Source of the DNA: Nonlabens xylanidelens
GTDB taxonomy: Bacteria > Bacteroidota > Bacteroidia > Flavobacteriales > Flavobacteriaceae
Length of the DNA: 64,000 bases
Assembly (NCBI RefSeq): GCF_002934445.1
Contig: NZ_PTJE01000001.1
Location: 620,001 to 684,000 of the forward strand
Direction: 5' to 3'
The notes beneath the pieces are model-generated. The model was not told the DNA's origin. It did no database searches and was given only the letters and a program-made list of their open reading frames with translations. This document shows positions 17,512 to 26,329 of this stretch, one piece after another; the first letter of the stretch is position 1; the number at the start of each line of letters is the position of its first letter. The position numbers and the translations under genes are program-made.

Positions 17512-18433
17512 TCTTTTGTAAATCTGGGGCTAAGGTACCGCTTTGATCTAGTGCAATCTCTGCAGGTTTTACTAAACTTCTTATAATTTGCTCTCCATCT
17601 GTATCCTGTACCATCGCTACTAGAATGTACTTTTTACCTCTAGCTTCGTCTATAACCATTATAGAATCGCAATGCCAGTTTTTCCAAGAACCACTTTTTC
17701 TATAAAGAGTAGCATCTGGAGCAATAACATCTAGTGTATTAACAAACTTGTGATGCAATCCTGGGTTTTTAAGATACTTAAGCATTTGCGCGCTACGGCT
17801 TTCATTAATTAATTGTCCTGTAGCAAGTTGGTAATAAAATTTTGCAACAGCATCAGTAGTAGCAGCATGACTTAGACCTCTTATAGGTTCTGGATTACGT
17901 TTTCCTTGTGCAGCATATCTTTTACCTACCCATAAACCACCGTTTCCTTCTTTATCATAAAAAGGATTTTCAGGATTACACATAAGATCTTCTATTCTTT
18001 GAAAACCTACACGATCTATCATTCTCGTAGATGCAGCATTATTAGATTTACTAATCATTAACCACATATCGTTTTGAACTTTCTTAGTAAGTCTAAGGTC
18101 ACCTTCTTCTATAGCATCCATTGCAGCATATAAAACAGCGATTTTAGGCATACTAGCAGCATACATCATGTTATCACCATTAATATTTGCATACTTGATA
18201 TTATCTTGGTCAGACATATCAACTAGACTTATAGACATCATTTTTTGCTGGATAAGATTTCTCCAGTGAGCGTTTGCGTTAATTTGATCTTGTAGAGCTA
18301 ACTGTAAACCAGCATCTTGATAATTGACGACCTCAAATTGAGGATTTTGAGAAGTTATTAAAGGAGATTTATCATCTGCCAGGGCTAAGTTAATCACCAG
18401 TAAACTGAAGAAAAACATCAATTTATGTAACAT
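17483..18433 (-). CDS. Class A beta-lactamase-fold serine hydrolase, exported
   Basis: The ATG at 18433 (MLHKLMFFFSLLVINLALAD) gives a normal signal peptide; an ATG 12 codons upstream adds only a polar extension. Motifs counted from this start: S94-M-P-K97 (SxxK), SNN in SKSNNAAST, and KSG in YRKSGSWKNW. The fold and motifs match beta-lactamase2-type proteins. The real substrate is unknown. Its 3' end overlaps the transporter gene by 29 bp. It is a paralog of the hydrolase at 13359-14624, whose partner gene is a dikinase-like protein. Confidence 0.85.
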   Translation of the reverse strand: MLHKLMFFFSLLVINLALADDKSPLITSQNPQFEVVNYQDAGLQLALQDQINANAHWRNLIQQKMMSISLVDMSDQDNIKYANINGDNMMYAASMPKIAVLYAAMDAIEEGDLRLTKKVQNDMWLMISKSNNAASTRMIDRVGFQRIEDLMCNPENPFYDKEGNGGLWVGKRYAAQGKRNPEPIRGLSHAATTDAVAKFYYQLATGQLINESRSAQMLKYLKNPGLHHKFVNTLDVIAPDATLYRKSGSWKNWHCDSIMVIDEARGKKYILVAMVQDTDGEQIIRSLVKPAEIALDQSGTLAPDLQKNEVIITADS

Positions 18434-18567
18434 AAATAATTTAGGGATTTGAGTTAATGTAATGTACACAGAAACGAGGCCGAATATAAATTTATTGTAC
18501 GATTTAACACCTTAAAAACCAACATTTAACACTTTTAAGTGAAAATAAAGATTTTTTGTCTGATGCC

Positions 18568-18600
18568 TTGATTTTACTAGTGTTTTAACTAGTACTTTTG
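18568..18600 (+). promoter_or_regulatory. hemW promoter, probably giving a leaderless transcript
   Basis: TTG at 18568-18570, a 22-nt spacer, then TACTTTTG at 18593-18600. The box ends 5 nt before the hemW ATG, so transcription should begin at or beside the start codon. Confidence 0.65.
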
Positions 18601-18605
18601 CCACC

Positions 18606-19739
18606 ATGAGCGGCATTTACATACATATTCCATTTTGTAAGCAGGCTTGTCACTATTGCGATTTCCATTTTAGCACTAATTTAAAGTATAAAAAGGATAT
18701 TATAGATGCTATTTGTGATGAGTTACGCTTTCGCGAAAGCGAATTTAAAAACACCACTGTGCAAACTATTTACTTAGGTGGTGGGACGCCTAGTGTGCTA
18801 GAAGTTGCTGAGGTAGAAAAAATTATACAAACCGTTTTTGATGTTTATACGGTAAGCTCAAATCCAGAGATTACTCTAGAAGCAAATCCAGATGACTTAA
18901 CTAAAGAAAAGATAGTCGCTTTTTCAAACACACGTATCAATAGACTTTCTATAGGAGTTCAAAGTTTTTTTGAAGAAGATCTCAAACTCATGAATAGAGC
19001 GCATAATGCTGTGGAAGCGCATGAGTGTATAGAATTTGCCGTGCCTTATTTCCCTAACATATCCATAGATCTCATTTATGGAATTCCAGGCATGAGCGAG
19101 GCTCGGTGGAGAGAAAATCTACATAAAGCTATAGATTTAAAAGTGCCACATATTTCTAGTTATGCATTAACGGTAGAGGATAATACAGCGCTTAAATCAT
19201 TTATTGAAAAAGGAATGATTGAAAACGTAGATGATGAGGTGGCACAAGAGCATTTTCAAATCTTGCTAGATGTTATGCAACTGCATGGCTTTGAAAACTA
19301 TGAGTTTTCTAATTTCAGTAAACCAGGTTTCTTCTCGCAAAATAATACCGCTTACTGGACAGGTAAAAGCTATATAGGTATAGGTCCTAGTGCACATAGT
19401 TTTGATGGTAAAAAACGCGGCTGGAATATCAATAATAACGTCAAATATCTAAAAGCTATTCAGGCTGGAGAGTTACCTATGGAAATAGAAGAACTCACCG
19501 TAGTTGATAGGTATAATGAGTACATAATGACTGGTTTACGGACTATTTATGGAGTCTCACTACATAAGATAGAAACTGATTTCGGTCCTAATTTTAAAGA
19601 ATATCTTTTAAAACAAGCTGCCGAATATCTTAAAGATCACTTGTTATATATAGATGGTGATACACTATTAGTGACTAGAAAGGGTAAGTTTTTAAGTGAC
19701 GGTATTGCTAGCGCCCTATTCATGGTTAATCTGTCCTAG
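18606..19739 (+). CDS. hemW: Radical SAM heme chaperone HemW
   Basis: Cytoplasmic radical-SAM protein of the coproporphyrinogen-dehydrogenase-like family, thought to deliver heme rather than oxidise coproporphyrinogen. The cluster motif is C11-x3-C15-x2-C18 (FCKQACHYCDF), followed by YLGGGTPS and the conserved IGVQSF and ISIDLIYGIPGM segments. The length of 377 fits HemW. A CGCTTTCGCGAAAGCG palindrome lies inside and encodes RFRES (LRFRESEF) in a variable region. The start is fixed by the IYIHIPFC beginning and by the promoter placed directly upstream. Confidence 0.93.
   Translation: MSGIYIHIPFCKQACHYCDFHFSTNLKYKKDIIDAICDELRFRESEFKNTTVQTIYLGGGTPSVLEVAEVEKIIQTVFDVYTVSSNPEITLEANPDDLTKEKIVAFSNTRINRLSIGVQSFFEEDLKLMNRAHNAVEAHECIEFAVPYFPNISIDLIYGIPGMSEARWRENLHKAIDLKVPHISSYALTVEDNTALKSFIEKGMIENVDDEVAQEHFQILLDVMQLHGFENYEFSNFSKPGFFSQNNTAYWTGKSYIGIGPSAHSFDGKKRGWNINNNVKYLKAIQAGELPMEIEELTVVDRYNEYIMTGLRTIYGVSLHKIETDFGPNFKEYLLKQAAEYLKDHLLYIDGDTLLVTRKGKFLSDGIASALFMVNLS
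18726..18741. repeat. 16-bp palindrome, copy 5 (in hemW, RFRES)
   Basis: Exact copy inside hemW, read as RFRES. Confidence 0.95.
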
Positions 19740-19996
19740 TTTTGGGTATGTTAGGTTCGCAGGTTAATGACGAAAGATGGAGTTAAAACTCTAATTGTCT
19801 TCCAGCAAAATTTGGTACGACAATACTGAAGAAATCGAGAAAGTTTATTCCAAATTTGTGCGGGATCTGCTAGAATATTTTTCATTAGTAGAATTATCAC
19901 TAGTTGGGTCTAGATTTATGAGTTATTTCTTCCTTATAACTCGCAATGTTTGTAGATTCCATTATATTAGTTATAAAGATTACAAAGCACGACGTC

Positions 19997-20815
19997 ATGC
20001 ATAAACGCTTCCTCTTATTATTTTCTTTCTTGTTACTTATTTCTTGTAAAGAGAAAGAAGAAGAAAAACTCACGCGTATTAATTATGAAGAGATGACAGA
20101 CCTGATATTAGTAAATGACTTTACTATGTCCGACGATGTTGCTTATTATAATAAAGAGGGGAAACTGCTAACTACCACAGAGAAAGATGCTCTGTCTGAA
20201 GATTTACCTTATGCAAACTGGTTTGTAAATGATCAAAATGTACTTAGAAAAGTCGAGTTTCAAGATCCTGAATTGGCACGTATAGCGCTTAAAAAAGAAC
20301 CTGTCTTTAAAGATATAAATAAGGTAGACTGTAGTAATTTAAATAGAATTCTAGAACGCATTTACGATAGGGATCAGGAAAATAGAACTGATAACTTAAT
20401 GGATGAAGAGTTGGATTTAAACAACTTAAAATCGGTAGAGCAAATTCTTGCAAAATGCGGTATGCCTAATGTAGATACCGCTGGAGATAAAGGGATGAGT
20501 GCTATCTGGTTAGTGATACAACATGCTAGTGCAGATAAAAGGACTAAATATTTTCCGCAACTGCTAGAAGCTGCAAAAAAAGGAGATTTAGAACGTCAGG
20601 ATATTGCTTTAATGCAAGATAGAATGCTCATGGATGCTGGTAAGCAGCAATTATACGGCTCTCAAATTACTATGAATGAAGACGGTAATTATGAACTTTA
20701 TGATTTAAAGGAGCCTAGCAAAGTAGATTCTAGAAGAGCGATTATGGGCTTGGGACCACTTTCTGAATATGTTGTTTTTTGGGACTTAGAGTTTAACGTC
20801 GCTCAAGAACAATAG
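19997..20815 (+). CDS. DUF6624-type lipoprotein
   Basis: The ATG at 19997 gives a lipoprotein signal (LLLFSFLLLISC, lipobox Cys at 17). An upstream in-frame ATG at 19946 would spoil it. The C-terminal half resembles DUF6624: QILAKCGMPN, GMSAIWLVIQHA, QDIALMQDRMLMDAGKQQLYGSQI. The function is unknown. It follows hemW by about 257 bp, where I see no gene. It is convergent with the MBOAT gene, leaving only 7 bp between the two stop codons and no obvious terminator. Confidence 0.75.
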   Translation: MHKRFLLLFSFLLLISCKEKEEEKLTRINYEEMTDLILVNDFTMSDDVAYYNKEGKLLTTTEKDALSEDLPYANWFVNDQNVLRKVEFQDPELARIALKKEPVFKDINKVDCSNLNRILERIYDRDQENRTDNLMDEELDLNNLKSVEQILAKCGMPNVDTAGDKGMSAIWLVIQHASADKRTKYFPQLLEAAKKGDLERQDIALMQDRMLMDAGKQQLYGSQITMNEDGNYELYDLKEPSKVDSRRAIMGLGPLSEYVVFWDLEFNVAQEQ

Positions 20816-20822
20816 TACTGTC

Positions 20823-22289
20823 CTAAAATTGAAAATAAATAAAAGGTTGTACTTCACTGCTAGCAGTAGCGCTTATCACCCAAATTACCGCTGCAAATAA
20901 AATCATTTTACCTACAACCGGTATTCTATGAAAAATGGCTAGTTGTTTATCTTGCCATTGTTGAGGTACAAAGTGCCATAAGAAACCTATAAGTAGAACA
21001 ATAGCCACGTTTTGATAGCCTGTTAAAACAGTCCACCAGATTTGTGGGTTCCATTCCATCATTCCTATATTACTAACTACGTTTAAAGCATTATCAAAAT
21101 CTGACGCCCTGAAAAATATCCAGCAAAATGCCACAAAATGAAATGTAACTATTCCTGCTATAAATTTTAAAGTAAAGTGTTTGCTAGTAATCTTAGTAAT
21201 GTTAAACGCCTTTTCTACCGCAAGTACAGTTCCATGCATGGCACCCCATAAAACAAATTTCCAGGATGCTCCGTGCCATAATCCGCCTAGTAGCATGGTC
21301 ATGAAAAGATTAAAATAGGTTCGTAGTTTTCCTTTGCGATTACCTCCCATAGATATGTATAGATAGTCACGCAGCCAGCCAGAAAGTGATATGTGCCACC
21401 TGCGCCAGAATTCGGTCACACTGGTACTTTGATACGGTGTTCTAAAGTTTGCTGGTAATTCAAATCCCATTAATAGAGCTAGTCCTATAGCAATGTCAGA
21501 ATAACCTGAGAAATCGCAATAAATTTGTAGCGTATAACCATAGACAGCTAGCAGATTTTCAAACGCGCTATAATTATCTGGAAAATTAAAAACACGATCT
21601 ACAAAATTCACACTTATATAGTCAGAAATCACTGCTTTTTTAAGCAATCCGCCTATGATTAGAAACAGGGCATAGCTCAGTTCTTTTTTAGAAAGGGCTA
21701 GTTTTTCATATATCTGCGGTATAAAATCTTTGGCTCTTACTATAGGTCCAGCTACTAATTGTGGAAAGAAGGAAACAAAAAACATAAAATCCCATACATT
21801 TCTCGCTGGTTCTAATTCTCTTCTATAAATATCTATCGTATAAGACATGGTTTGGAACGTATAGAATGATATTCCTATAGGCAGAAAAATATTGCCAAAA
21901 CTCAAGTCGCCAGAAAACAATGCATTAAAATTATCGGCAAGAAAACCGGTGTATTTGAAGTAAGCTAATAATCCTAGGTTGATAATACAAGAGGTGATAA
22001 GTAACCACTTCCGTTTACTTGCATCATTGCTCTTGTAGATAAGATCAGATATATAATAATCTACAAAAGAAGAAAAGATGAGTAGTAAGAAGTAAATCCC
22101 ACTACATTTATAATAAAAGAAAAGCGAGAAAGCGATAACGTATAATATACGCATCCTGCGCACATTAGTCATTAAGATATAAAGCAAGTAGAATCCTAGA
22201 AATAAATACAAAAATGCCTCACTGTTAAATAGTAAAGGTTTTTGTGAGTCATAACTGAGCCAGTTCCATATGCTATCTAATCTACTCAT
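20823..22289 (-). CDS. MBOAT family O-acyltransferase (AlgI/DltB-like)
   Basis: Polytopic inner-membrane acyltransferase of 488 residues. The MBOAT hallmarks are present: EFWRRWHISLSGWLRDYLYI and LGGLWHGASWKFVLWG with the catalytic-type His, plus the upstream PIGISFYTFQTMSYTID segment. Such proteins move acetyl groups across the membrane onto extracellular polysaccharides, together with SGNH-type partners. It is the last gene of a three-gene run with two SGNH proteins, overlapping the preceding one by 4 bp. The polymer acetylated is not known. Confidence 0.93.
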   Translation of the reverse strand: MSRLDSIWNWLSYDSQKPLLFNSEAFLYLFLGFYLLYILMTNVRRMRILYVIAFSLFFYYKCSGIYFLLLIFSSFVDYYISDLIYKSNDASKRKWLLITSCIINLGLLAYFKYTGFLADNFNALFSGDLSFGNIFLPIGISFYTFQTMSYTIDIYRRELEPARNVWDFMFFVSFFPQLVAGPIVRAKDFIPQIYEKLALSKKELSYALFLIIGGLLKKAVISDYISVNFVDRVFNFPDNYSAFENLLAVYGYTLQIYCDFSGYSDIAIGLALLMGFELPANFRTPYQSTSVTEFWRRWHISLSGWLRDYLYISMGGNRKGKLRTYFNLFMTMLLGGLWHGASWKFVLWGAMHGTVLAVEKAFNITKITSKHFTLKFIAGIVTFHFVAFCWIFFRASDFDNALNVVSNIGMMEWNPQIWWTVLTGYQNVAIVLLIGFLWHFVPQQWQDKQLAIFHRIPVVGKMILFAAVIWVISATASSEVQPFIYFQF

Positions 22290-23662
22290 TTTTTATAATT
22301 ATCATAAGAGTTGAAAATAGACTCTACTAGCAATTGTGCTTGTAGTTGATAACCTGGTTTTATAAAATGAATTCTATCGCTAGACGTTAATTTTGCAGCA
22401 TGCCAGTCAGGCATTGCTGCACTCGTTCTAGAAACAGAATGCAAATCATAAAACGCCCAAGAGTTTAAACTTGCAAAAACTCCCATTTCATAAGCATACA
22501 CCGTTGCGGTAGAATTGATGTGCTTGCGTTTCTTCATGGACGGTGGTGGGCTAGTTAATAACACACTACCAGTCATACCTCTTTTAATCATCTCACGATT
22601 AAAAATATCCATATCAGATTTGAGTTTTTCTTCTGTATAAGTGTCATAAAAACTCTCATTAGTCCCTAGAGAGATAATTATAAGATCTGGATCTATGGCT
22701 GCTAGTTGATCAAAAAACCTCGGGAACTTGTTGTAATCACTAAATTTTGTGCCGTTAACGCCTATTCCGTGAAAATTAACACCGCTCTTTCCTGTACTCA
22801 GTAAAAGTCCGTCTAGGACGTATTTAGATTCTTTTCTTGCAGCTCGCAAATAAAGTTGTTGTGTTCCTGCAGGTATTTGATAAGTAATACCATCTATAGA
22901 TGTTAGGTCCTTGAAATTTGCGTTTGCACTTACTTTGTTTGTAGACGTAGCACCAGGTATTTTAAGTGATTGCCCAGCACGCAAATTCACATTTTTCATC
23001 CCATTTGCTCGCTGTATTTTTTTTACTGATGTATGAAATTTTGCAGCTATTTTACCCAAGTAATCGCCAGATTTTACCTTGTACGTTTTTGTGTTACTTA
23101 CTCGTTTAACAAGATTGCTTTGATCACTTGTGCTTAGTTTAAATCGCTCAGAATGTGGTGATGCTATGGTTACCTCTGTAACCGTTTCTAGAGATTTATC
23201 TAGATCTACTTCCATGATAAAATTGCTGTCTGTAGTTTCTAGATTTATACCACTTAGACCTACATTATCATTTCCTTTACTTTTTACATTGCGTACGGCA
23301 GTCCAGTCACCATTTGCTTTAAATTTAACGTCTATGGCACCATTAGTTCCTGCTACGCGATATGGGAAAACAAAACCACGACCAGCATTACCTAGTTTAT
23401 TTTGTAACCCTTGTCTTATAAACTGTGGGAAATAAGGTCCTTGGACATGAGAGTCTCCTATTTGCATAACGGTTACTTGACTACGTGTGCCGTTTTCTAA
23501 TTCTACTACCTTTTTAAAGAAATCATTCAACACCAGCGGATTCTTGATTTCTTGAAAACTGCGGTCTATTAATAATGGATTGATTTGTAAATCTTCCACA
23601 TCTTGGGCAATTACTGGCAGGGCTAGAATTCCTAACCATAAGAAAAGTAACTGTTTAATCAT
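22286..23662 (-). CDS. Exported SGNH/GDSL-type protein with internal LysM domain
   Basis: The start at 23662 (MIKQLLFLWLGILALPVIAQ) gives a signal peptide and an 8-bp overlap with the upstream gene. SGNH blocks are QIGDSHVQG (block I), ISLGTNES (block III-like) and SDRIHFIKPGY (block V, D-x-x-H). Between the first block and the rest lies a LysM motif (TYKVKSGDYLGKIAAKFHTS ending in AGQSLKIP), which binds peptidoglycan or chitin-like glycans. A LysM inserted in the middle of an SGNH protein may place the acetyl-transfer partner on the cell wall. It acts with the MBOAT and the second SGNH protein. Confidence 0.88.
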   Translation of the reverse strand: MIKQLLFLWLGILALPVIAQDVEDLQINPLLIDRSFQEIKNPLVLNDFFKKVVELENGTRSQVTVMQIGDSHVQGPYFPQFIRQGLQNKLGNAGRGFVFPYRVAGTNGAIDVKFKANGDWTAVRNVKSKGNDNVGLSGINLETTDSNFIMEVDLDKSLETVTEVTIASPHSERFKLSTSDQSNLVKRVSNTKTYKVKSGDYLGKIAAKFHTSVKKIQRANGMKNVNLRAGQSLKIPGATSTNKVSANANFKDLTSIDGITYQIPAGTQQLYLRAARKESKYVLDGLLLSTGKSGVNFHGIGVNGTKFSDYNKFPRFFDQLAAIDPDLIIISLGTNESFYDTYTEEKLKSDMDIFNREMIKRGMTGSVLLTSPPPSMKKRKHINSTATVYAYEMGVFASLNSWAFYDLHSVSRTSAAMPDWHAAKLTSSDRIHFIKPGYQLQAQLLVESIFNSYDNYKK

Positions 23663-25256
23663 GTAAAGGTGTGTTTTGTAGACTGTCATTTAACGTACTT
23701 GTTGCCAGACTATCTGCTTTATGTTGTTCTATTTGTAACTGTAATTGTTTTGATCTCGCTTTCGCGAAAGCGGAATAATCTTCCATCAATGTTCCATAAA
23801 TCATGCGACCTATTTTACGAGAGCCCTTAGGGCTGAAATGTGTAAAGTCATTATTAGCTAATTTCTGATCGGTCCATATAGGCATAGTATTCACGCCGCC
23901 CATCAGGTGAAAAAGACTCATAAAACCAGACTCGGTTTTTGCTGCATAATGTTGCTGTGCACGCAATAATTTTACCACGCTAGTATCTGTTTTCACAAGG
24001 TTTTCAAACTTAGTGCCCTTATCTGCAGTACCTAAAATAAGAATGTCTGTATTAGGAAAAGCCTGTTTTAGATGGTTTATAACCTTTGTCATTCTGCTAG
24101 AATACCAGTTGTAACTTTTAGACTCGCGAGTTAAAACATTTGCGCCAAATTGTAGGATGATGAGGTCGTAACCTAATTCTTGATCAAATTTTTTCATTTG
24201 ACCTATGTTCAAAATACTTAAAGGCAATCCAGAATTACCACGATTAGAAAACCCATCAACAGCAACACCTGTCGCGTCAGAAAAGTCTATTCCATAAATA
24301 GGTGTGTTTTGTGCACCAGAAAAGTCCAATTCTATTTTTTTGAGATTTTTACTTGATAGGTTTACGGTATTTAATCCGTTCTTACCTTTTAATGCGATTG
24401 AGTTAAAGGTGGTATCTTTTTCTTCTGTTACTTTTAAAAGAGCATTATCTGTTGCTGGACCGTAGAAAAGACGTGGAGAATTGAGTCTGTACGAGTTCTT
24501 TATACCACTAGCTAGATATTTTACACTCGCAGTAGAGTCTGCTGGAAAAAAAATAGCGCCATTTACACCATAAGGCAGGCTGTCTGCTCTTCCTTTCATA
24601 TAATTGCGCTGCGTCCAGTTACCGCTAGCATAATGTTTAACAGAATATCGAGATCGAGCACTTTCTGATTTTATCGAGACAAAACCTACACCACGACCGC
24701 CAAAACGAGTCTGCAATGCGCTTCTAAAATCTTGAACGATTAAATCACCATCTATCATGGAATCTCCATAATATGCAATGCGTACTTTTCCTTTTTTAGA
24801 TTGTTCTAGCTGGTATAATTTTTCAAAAAACCTCGCTAGATTTTCACTGCCCTTATAGCTAGTGTATGAAATCGAGCCAGGAATAAGTGCAATACCGGCA
24901 GAGTCTACAGGGTGTTCTAGGTTGTAATTAAAATCTGTAGTTCTAATAAGGCTGGCATACGAGATCTTTTTTTTAGGTGTTATGATAGAGTCTTTTACTA
25001 TTACCGGTATGGAAACAGTATCAGTTGCAATCTTAGGACTAGTTAAGTTAATGGAGTCTTGGTCAAGTGTCAGAGGTTCTTGTTCTACGTCTTCCATTGC
25101 TTTTAACATTAAACTATCCACGACTATGTTAGTAGAGTTGGAGTTTTCTGTAAAAATCTTGCTAGGTAAGAAAGGTTTTGTAAAATAAAATAAGAGCGCG
25201 CCTATAGCTATAATAAAGAAAGCGTAGAAAAATTGTTTTTGATCCTTAAAAAGCAT
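23655..25256 (-). CDS. Membrane-anchored SGNH-like protein
   Basis: 533 residues with one N-terminal membrane helix (about 8-26) and a long proline/serine-poor linker. Block I reads YYGDSMIDGD, LQFGANV resembles block III, and DFTHFSPKG matches the D-x-x-H block V. It shares GRG-GFV and other segments with the neighbouring LysM-SGNH protein, so they are paralogs. By analogy with AlgJ/AlgX and DltD it may transfer or guide acetyl groups delivered by the MBOAT. A palindrome copy (23757-23772) near the 3' end encodes AFAKA in YSAFAKARSKQ. It is the first gene of the run. Confidence 0.82.
   Translation of the reverse strand: MLFKDQKQFFYAFFIIAIGALLFYFTKPFLPSKIFTENSNSTNIVVDSLMLKAMEDVEQEPLTLDQDSINLTSPKIATDTVSIPVIVKDSIITPKKKISYASLIRTTDFNYNLEHPVDSAGIALIPGSISYTSYKGSENLARFFEKLYQLEQSKKGKVRIAYYGDSMIDGDLIVQDFRSALQTRFGGRGVGFVSIKSESARSRYSVKHYASGNWTQRNYMKGRADSLPYGVNGAIFFPADSTASVKYLASGIKNSYRLNSPRLFYGPATDNALLKVTEEKDTTFNSIALKGKNGLNTVNLSSKNLKKIELDFSGAQNTPIYGIDFSDATGVAVDGFSNRGNSGLPLSILNIGQMKKFDQELGYDLIILQFGANVLTRESKSYNWYSSRMTKVINHLKQAFPNTDILILGTADKGTKFENLVKTDTSVVKLLRAQQHYAAKTESGFMSLFHLMGGVNTMPIWTDQKLANNDFTHFSPKGSRKIGRMIYGTLMEDYSAFAKARSKQLQLQIEQHKADSLATSTLNDSLQNTPLHD
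23757..23772. repeat. 16-bp palindrome, copy 6 (in gene, AFAKA)
   Basis: Exact copy near the 3' end of the membrane-anchored SGNH gene, read as AFAKA on the minus strand. Confidence 0.95.
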
Positions 25257-25446
25257 GTGAAAATGGAACGCTTTTTACTCGCGTTATATTGGACGCAATT
25301 TAAGAGAATACTCAGGATTATTATAGTAATCGATATATTGTTTATTAGATAATTACTGACCGTAATTTATAAAATTACCTTTTAATGTAATTTACTTTTT
25401 TATTTTGATCTTGATTCGGTTTTTGATTTAGTATTAGTTTTAATTC

Positions 25447-25462
25447 CGCTTTCGCGAAAGCG
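25447..25462. repeat. 16-bp palindrome, copy 7 (intergenic)
   Basis: Exact copy about 140 bp upstream of the sdhC promoter, with symmetric flanks TTC and GAA. Confidence 0.95.
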
Positions 25463-25602
25463 AAACAAAACAACAACATTTAATTAACCATTTTTATGAA
25501 AGGAAAATAAGAAACATCCTACTAATTGTGTGCATTGAGGCTAGAGAGCTATTAAGATTCAATCCAAATAAGACAAAGTTAAACGGCTTTTGGCTATTAC
25601 GA

Positions 25603-25633
25603 TTGAAATTGATGGATCGGAAAGTTATCTTTG
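25603..25633 (+). promoter_or_regulatory. sdhC promoter
   Basis: TTG at 25603-25605, a 20-nt spacer, TATCTTTG at 25626-25633. The sdhC ATG is 21 nt downstream. Confidence 0.7.
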
Positions 25634-25654
25634 CGTCAAACTAAAAAATTACAC

Positions 25655-26320
25655 ATGAGCGCATTAGTAAAATCATCGCTTGCCAGAAAGTGGGTAATGG
25701 CACTTTCAGGATTATTCCTTGTTGTCTTCCTTACACAACACTTTGTCATCAACATCACATCTGTCTTTGCACCAGATACCTTTAATGAGATTTCTCATTT
25801 TATGGGGTACAATCCTATGGTACAGTTTATTGCACAGCCTATCTTGATAATTGGACTTATAGTTCACTTTATAATGGGTATCGTGTTAGAACTTAAGAAC
25901 AGAAGTGCTCGTCCTATTAAGTATGCAAAGTTTTCAGGTAACGCAAACTCTCAATGGGTATCTCGTAACATGATCATTACTGGACTAGTTGTACTTGCAT
26001 TTTTAGGATTGCACATGTACGATTTCTGGGCAGAAGAGATAGGTTACAAGTATATCAGTGCAAATCCAGAAGATCCTACTAGATATTATGAAGAGTTGGT
26101 TCATAAATTTGCGCCATTCTGGAGAACAATCATCTACGTGATTGCAAACGTTCTTCTTGCAATGCACTTATGGCACGGATTTAATAGTTCGTTCCAGTCT
26201 ATGGGAGCAAAGGCTATTAATAAAGGTGATGGATTAAGAAAGTTCACTTATGCATGGTCTGTGATAATTCCTGCTGGATTTATCTTTATCGCATTGTTTC
26301 ACCATTTTTCTCACTCCTAA
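25655..26320 (+). CDS. sdhC: Succinate dehydrogenase cytochrome b subunit
   Basis: Membrane anchor of complex II, 221 residues from the ATG at 25655 (MSALVKSSLARKWVMALSG). A TTG upstream at 25631 lies inside the promoter box and is rejected. Five hydrophobic helices with conserved histidines (TQHFVIN, LIVHFIMGI, GLHMYDFW, HLWHGFNSS) match the diheme SdhC type of Bacteroidota, which binds two hemes and a quinone without a separate SdhD. It opens the sdhCAB operon, with 9 bp before sdhA. Confidence 0.93.
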   Translation: MSALVKSSLARKWVMALSGLFLVVFLTQHFVINITSVFAPDTFNEISHFMGYNPMVQFIAQPILIIGLIVHFIMGIVLELKNRSARPIKYAKFSGNANSQWVSRNMIITGLVVLAFLGLHMYDFWAEEIGYKYISANPEDPTRYYEELVHKFAPFWRTIIYVIANVLLAMHLWHGFNSSFQSMGAKAINKGDGLRKFTYAWSVIIPAGFIFIALFHHFSHS

Positions 26321-26329
26321 TAAGAAGTT

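Larger units (their letters stand above)
25257..25654. other. Divergent intergenic region upstream of sdhC
   Basis: About 400 bp, AT-rich. It contains a palindrome copy (25447-25462) and the sdhC promoter (25603-25633). I see no gene in it. Confidence 0.7.

Noticed and set aside
19795-20004. 69-codon plus-strand frame between hemW and the DUF6624 lipoprotein
   Set aside because: TTG start, no promoter or ribosome-binding signal, overlaps the true lipoprotein start at 19997, and the composition looks like translated noncoding DNA.
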